DNA of 5,200 bases from Candidatus Woesearchaeota archaeon (lineage in GTDB: Archaea; Nanobdellota; Nanobdellia; Woesearchaeales; GW2011-AR4): NCBI GenBank assembly GCA_016211245.1, contig JACQSQ010000050.1, forward strand, positions 1 to 5,200, given 5' to 3'. The notes beneath the pieces are model-generated. The model did not search any database, was not told the origin of the DNA, and saw only the letters and a list, made by a program, of their open reading frames with translations. The translations under genes and the position numbers were made by a program. Below, piece by piece: positions 4,893 to 5,200 of the stretch (positions are counted from its first letter, which is position 1; every line of letters starts with the position of its first letter).

Positions 4893-5200
4893 ATGAGAAA
4901 TTTAAAGGAATTTTTTAGACCAAAAATTGTAAAAATTTTGATGGCATTAATTATCCTTATTTTGTTTTCGTTGATTATTGGAGTTCCTGTAAAAGACTAT
5001 ACTGTGTGCCAGTATGTTATTCAATTTGAAGGTGCGCAATGCCATTATTTTATAAAATTTTACAGCATCTTATATCTCGCTACATCAGAATATTTAATAC
5101 AAAATGGCAGCTTAAAATTAATATGGAGTATATACGCCGCTGAATTAATTGCAAGTTATTTGCTATCATGTCTTATAATTTTTATTTTTGATGAATTTAA
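4893..5200 (+). CDS. Multi-pass membrane protein, N-terminal part
   Basis: A frame open to the right edge, with 102 residues visible. The basic N-terminus (MRNLKEFFRPKIVK) precedes a strong hydrophobic segment (about 14-31). A loop with Cys39 and Cys50 follows, then an aromatic, weakly hydrophobic stretch (about 53-66) and another hydrophobic segment (about 76-99). By the positive-inside rule the N-terminus is cytosolic and the two-cysteine loop outside, where a disulfide could form. The start is uncertain: AGGTG at 4877-4881 is 5 bases from TTG 4887, which overlaps the purP stop as TTGA, and 11 bases from ATG 4893. The near-zero spacing to purP implies co-transcription. I do not recognise the family; similar short proteins with a 'FF(K/R)P...KI' start are common in DPANN archaea as far as I recall. 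No purine function should be assumed. Confidence 0.6.
   Translation, partial: MRNLKEFFRPKIVKILMALIILILFSLIIGVPVKDYTVCQYVIQFEGAQCHYFIKFYSILYLATSEYLIQNGSLKLIWSIYAAELIASYLLSCLIIFIFDEF

Noticed and set aside
1..5200. CRISPR arrays, insertion sequences, defence or toxin-antitoxin systems
   Set aside because: No regularly spaced repeats, transposase motifs or terminal repeats were seen. The AbrB-like tail resembles antitoxins such as MazE but is fused to a ligase, with no toxin gene nearby.

Overview
The window looks like a piece of an archaeal chromosome, most likely from a small-genome DPANN-type lineage such as Woesearchaeota or Pacearchaeota (the lineage is my inference). Four things point to Archaea. 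There is a gene for PurP, the archaeal formate-dependent enzyme of purine synthesis. The left edge carries the tail of a TrmB-type regulator. TATA boxes lie 25-28 bases before several ATG codons, which indicates leaderless mRNAs. Where ribosome-binding sites occur they are of the GAGGTGAT type. The DNA is moderately AT-rich, genes are tightly packed, and there are no insertion sequences, CRISPR arrays or RNA genes that I can recognise.

Left block, + strand (1-1837): the C-terminal end of a TrmB-like regulator; a compact retropepsin-like protease of the RimB/'ATP-dependent zinc protease' family; a 97-base gap holding three successive perfect hairpins; a RimK-type ATP-grasp amino-acid ligase with an unusual AbrB-like C-terminal tail; and a 38-codon reading frame that starts inside the ligase stop codon and looks like real but truncated protein sequence. 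Protease and ligase together look like a write/erase or write/process module for adding amino acids to a protein or small molecule. Archaea lack ribosomal protein S6, the bacterial RimK target, so the substrate here is unknown.

Middle block, - strand (1822-3744): purA (adenylosuccinate synthetase) and, downstream of it, a 201-residue protein with a degenerate GHKL/HATPase fold. The latter is preceded by a strong ribosome-binding site that appears to serve a 7-codon upstream ORF.

Right block, + strand (3877-5200): purP, divergent from purA, then a membrane protein cut by the window end. PurP makes FAICAR just before IMP, and PurA takes IMP towards AMP. The two genes face apart across a 132-base gap with identical TTTAAATA boxes at matching distances from their start codons, so they are probably expressed together. 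The most unusual material is the RimB-like/RimK-like pair, the tail on the ligase, and the structured RNA or operator between the two genes.
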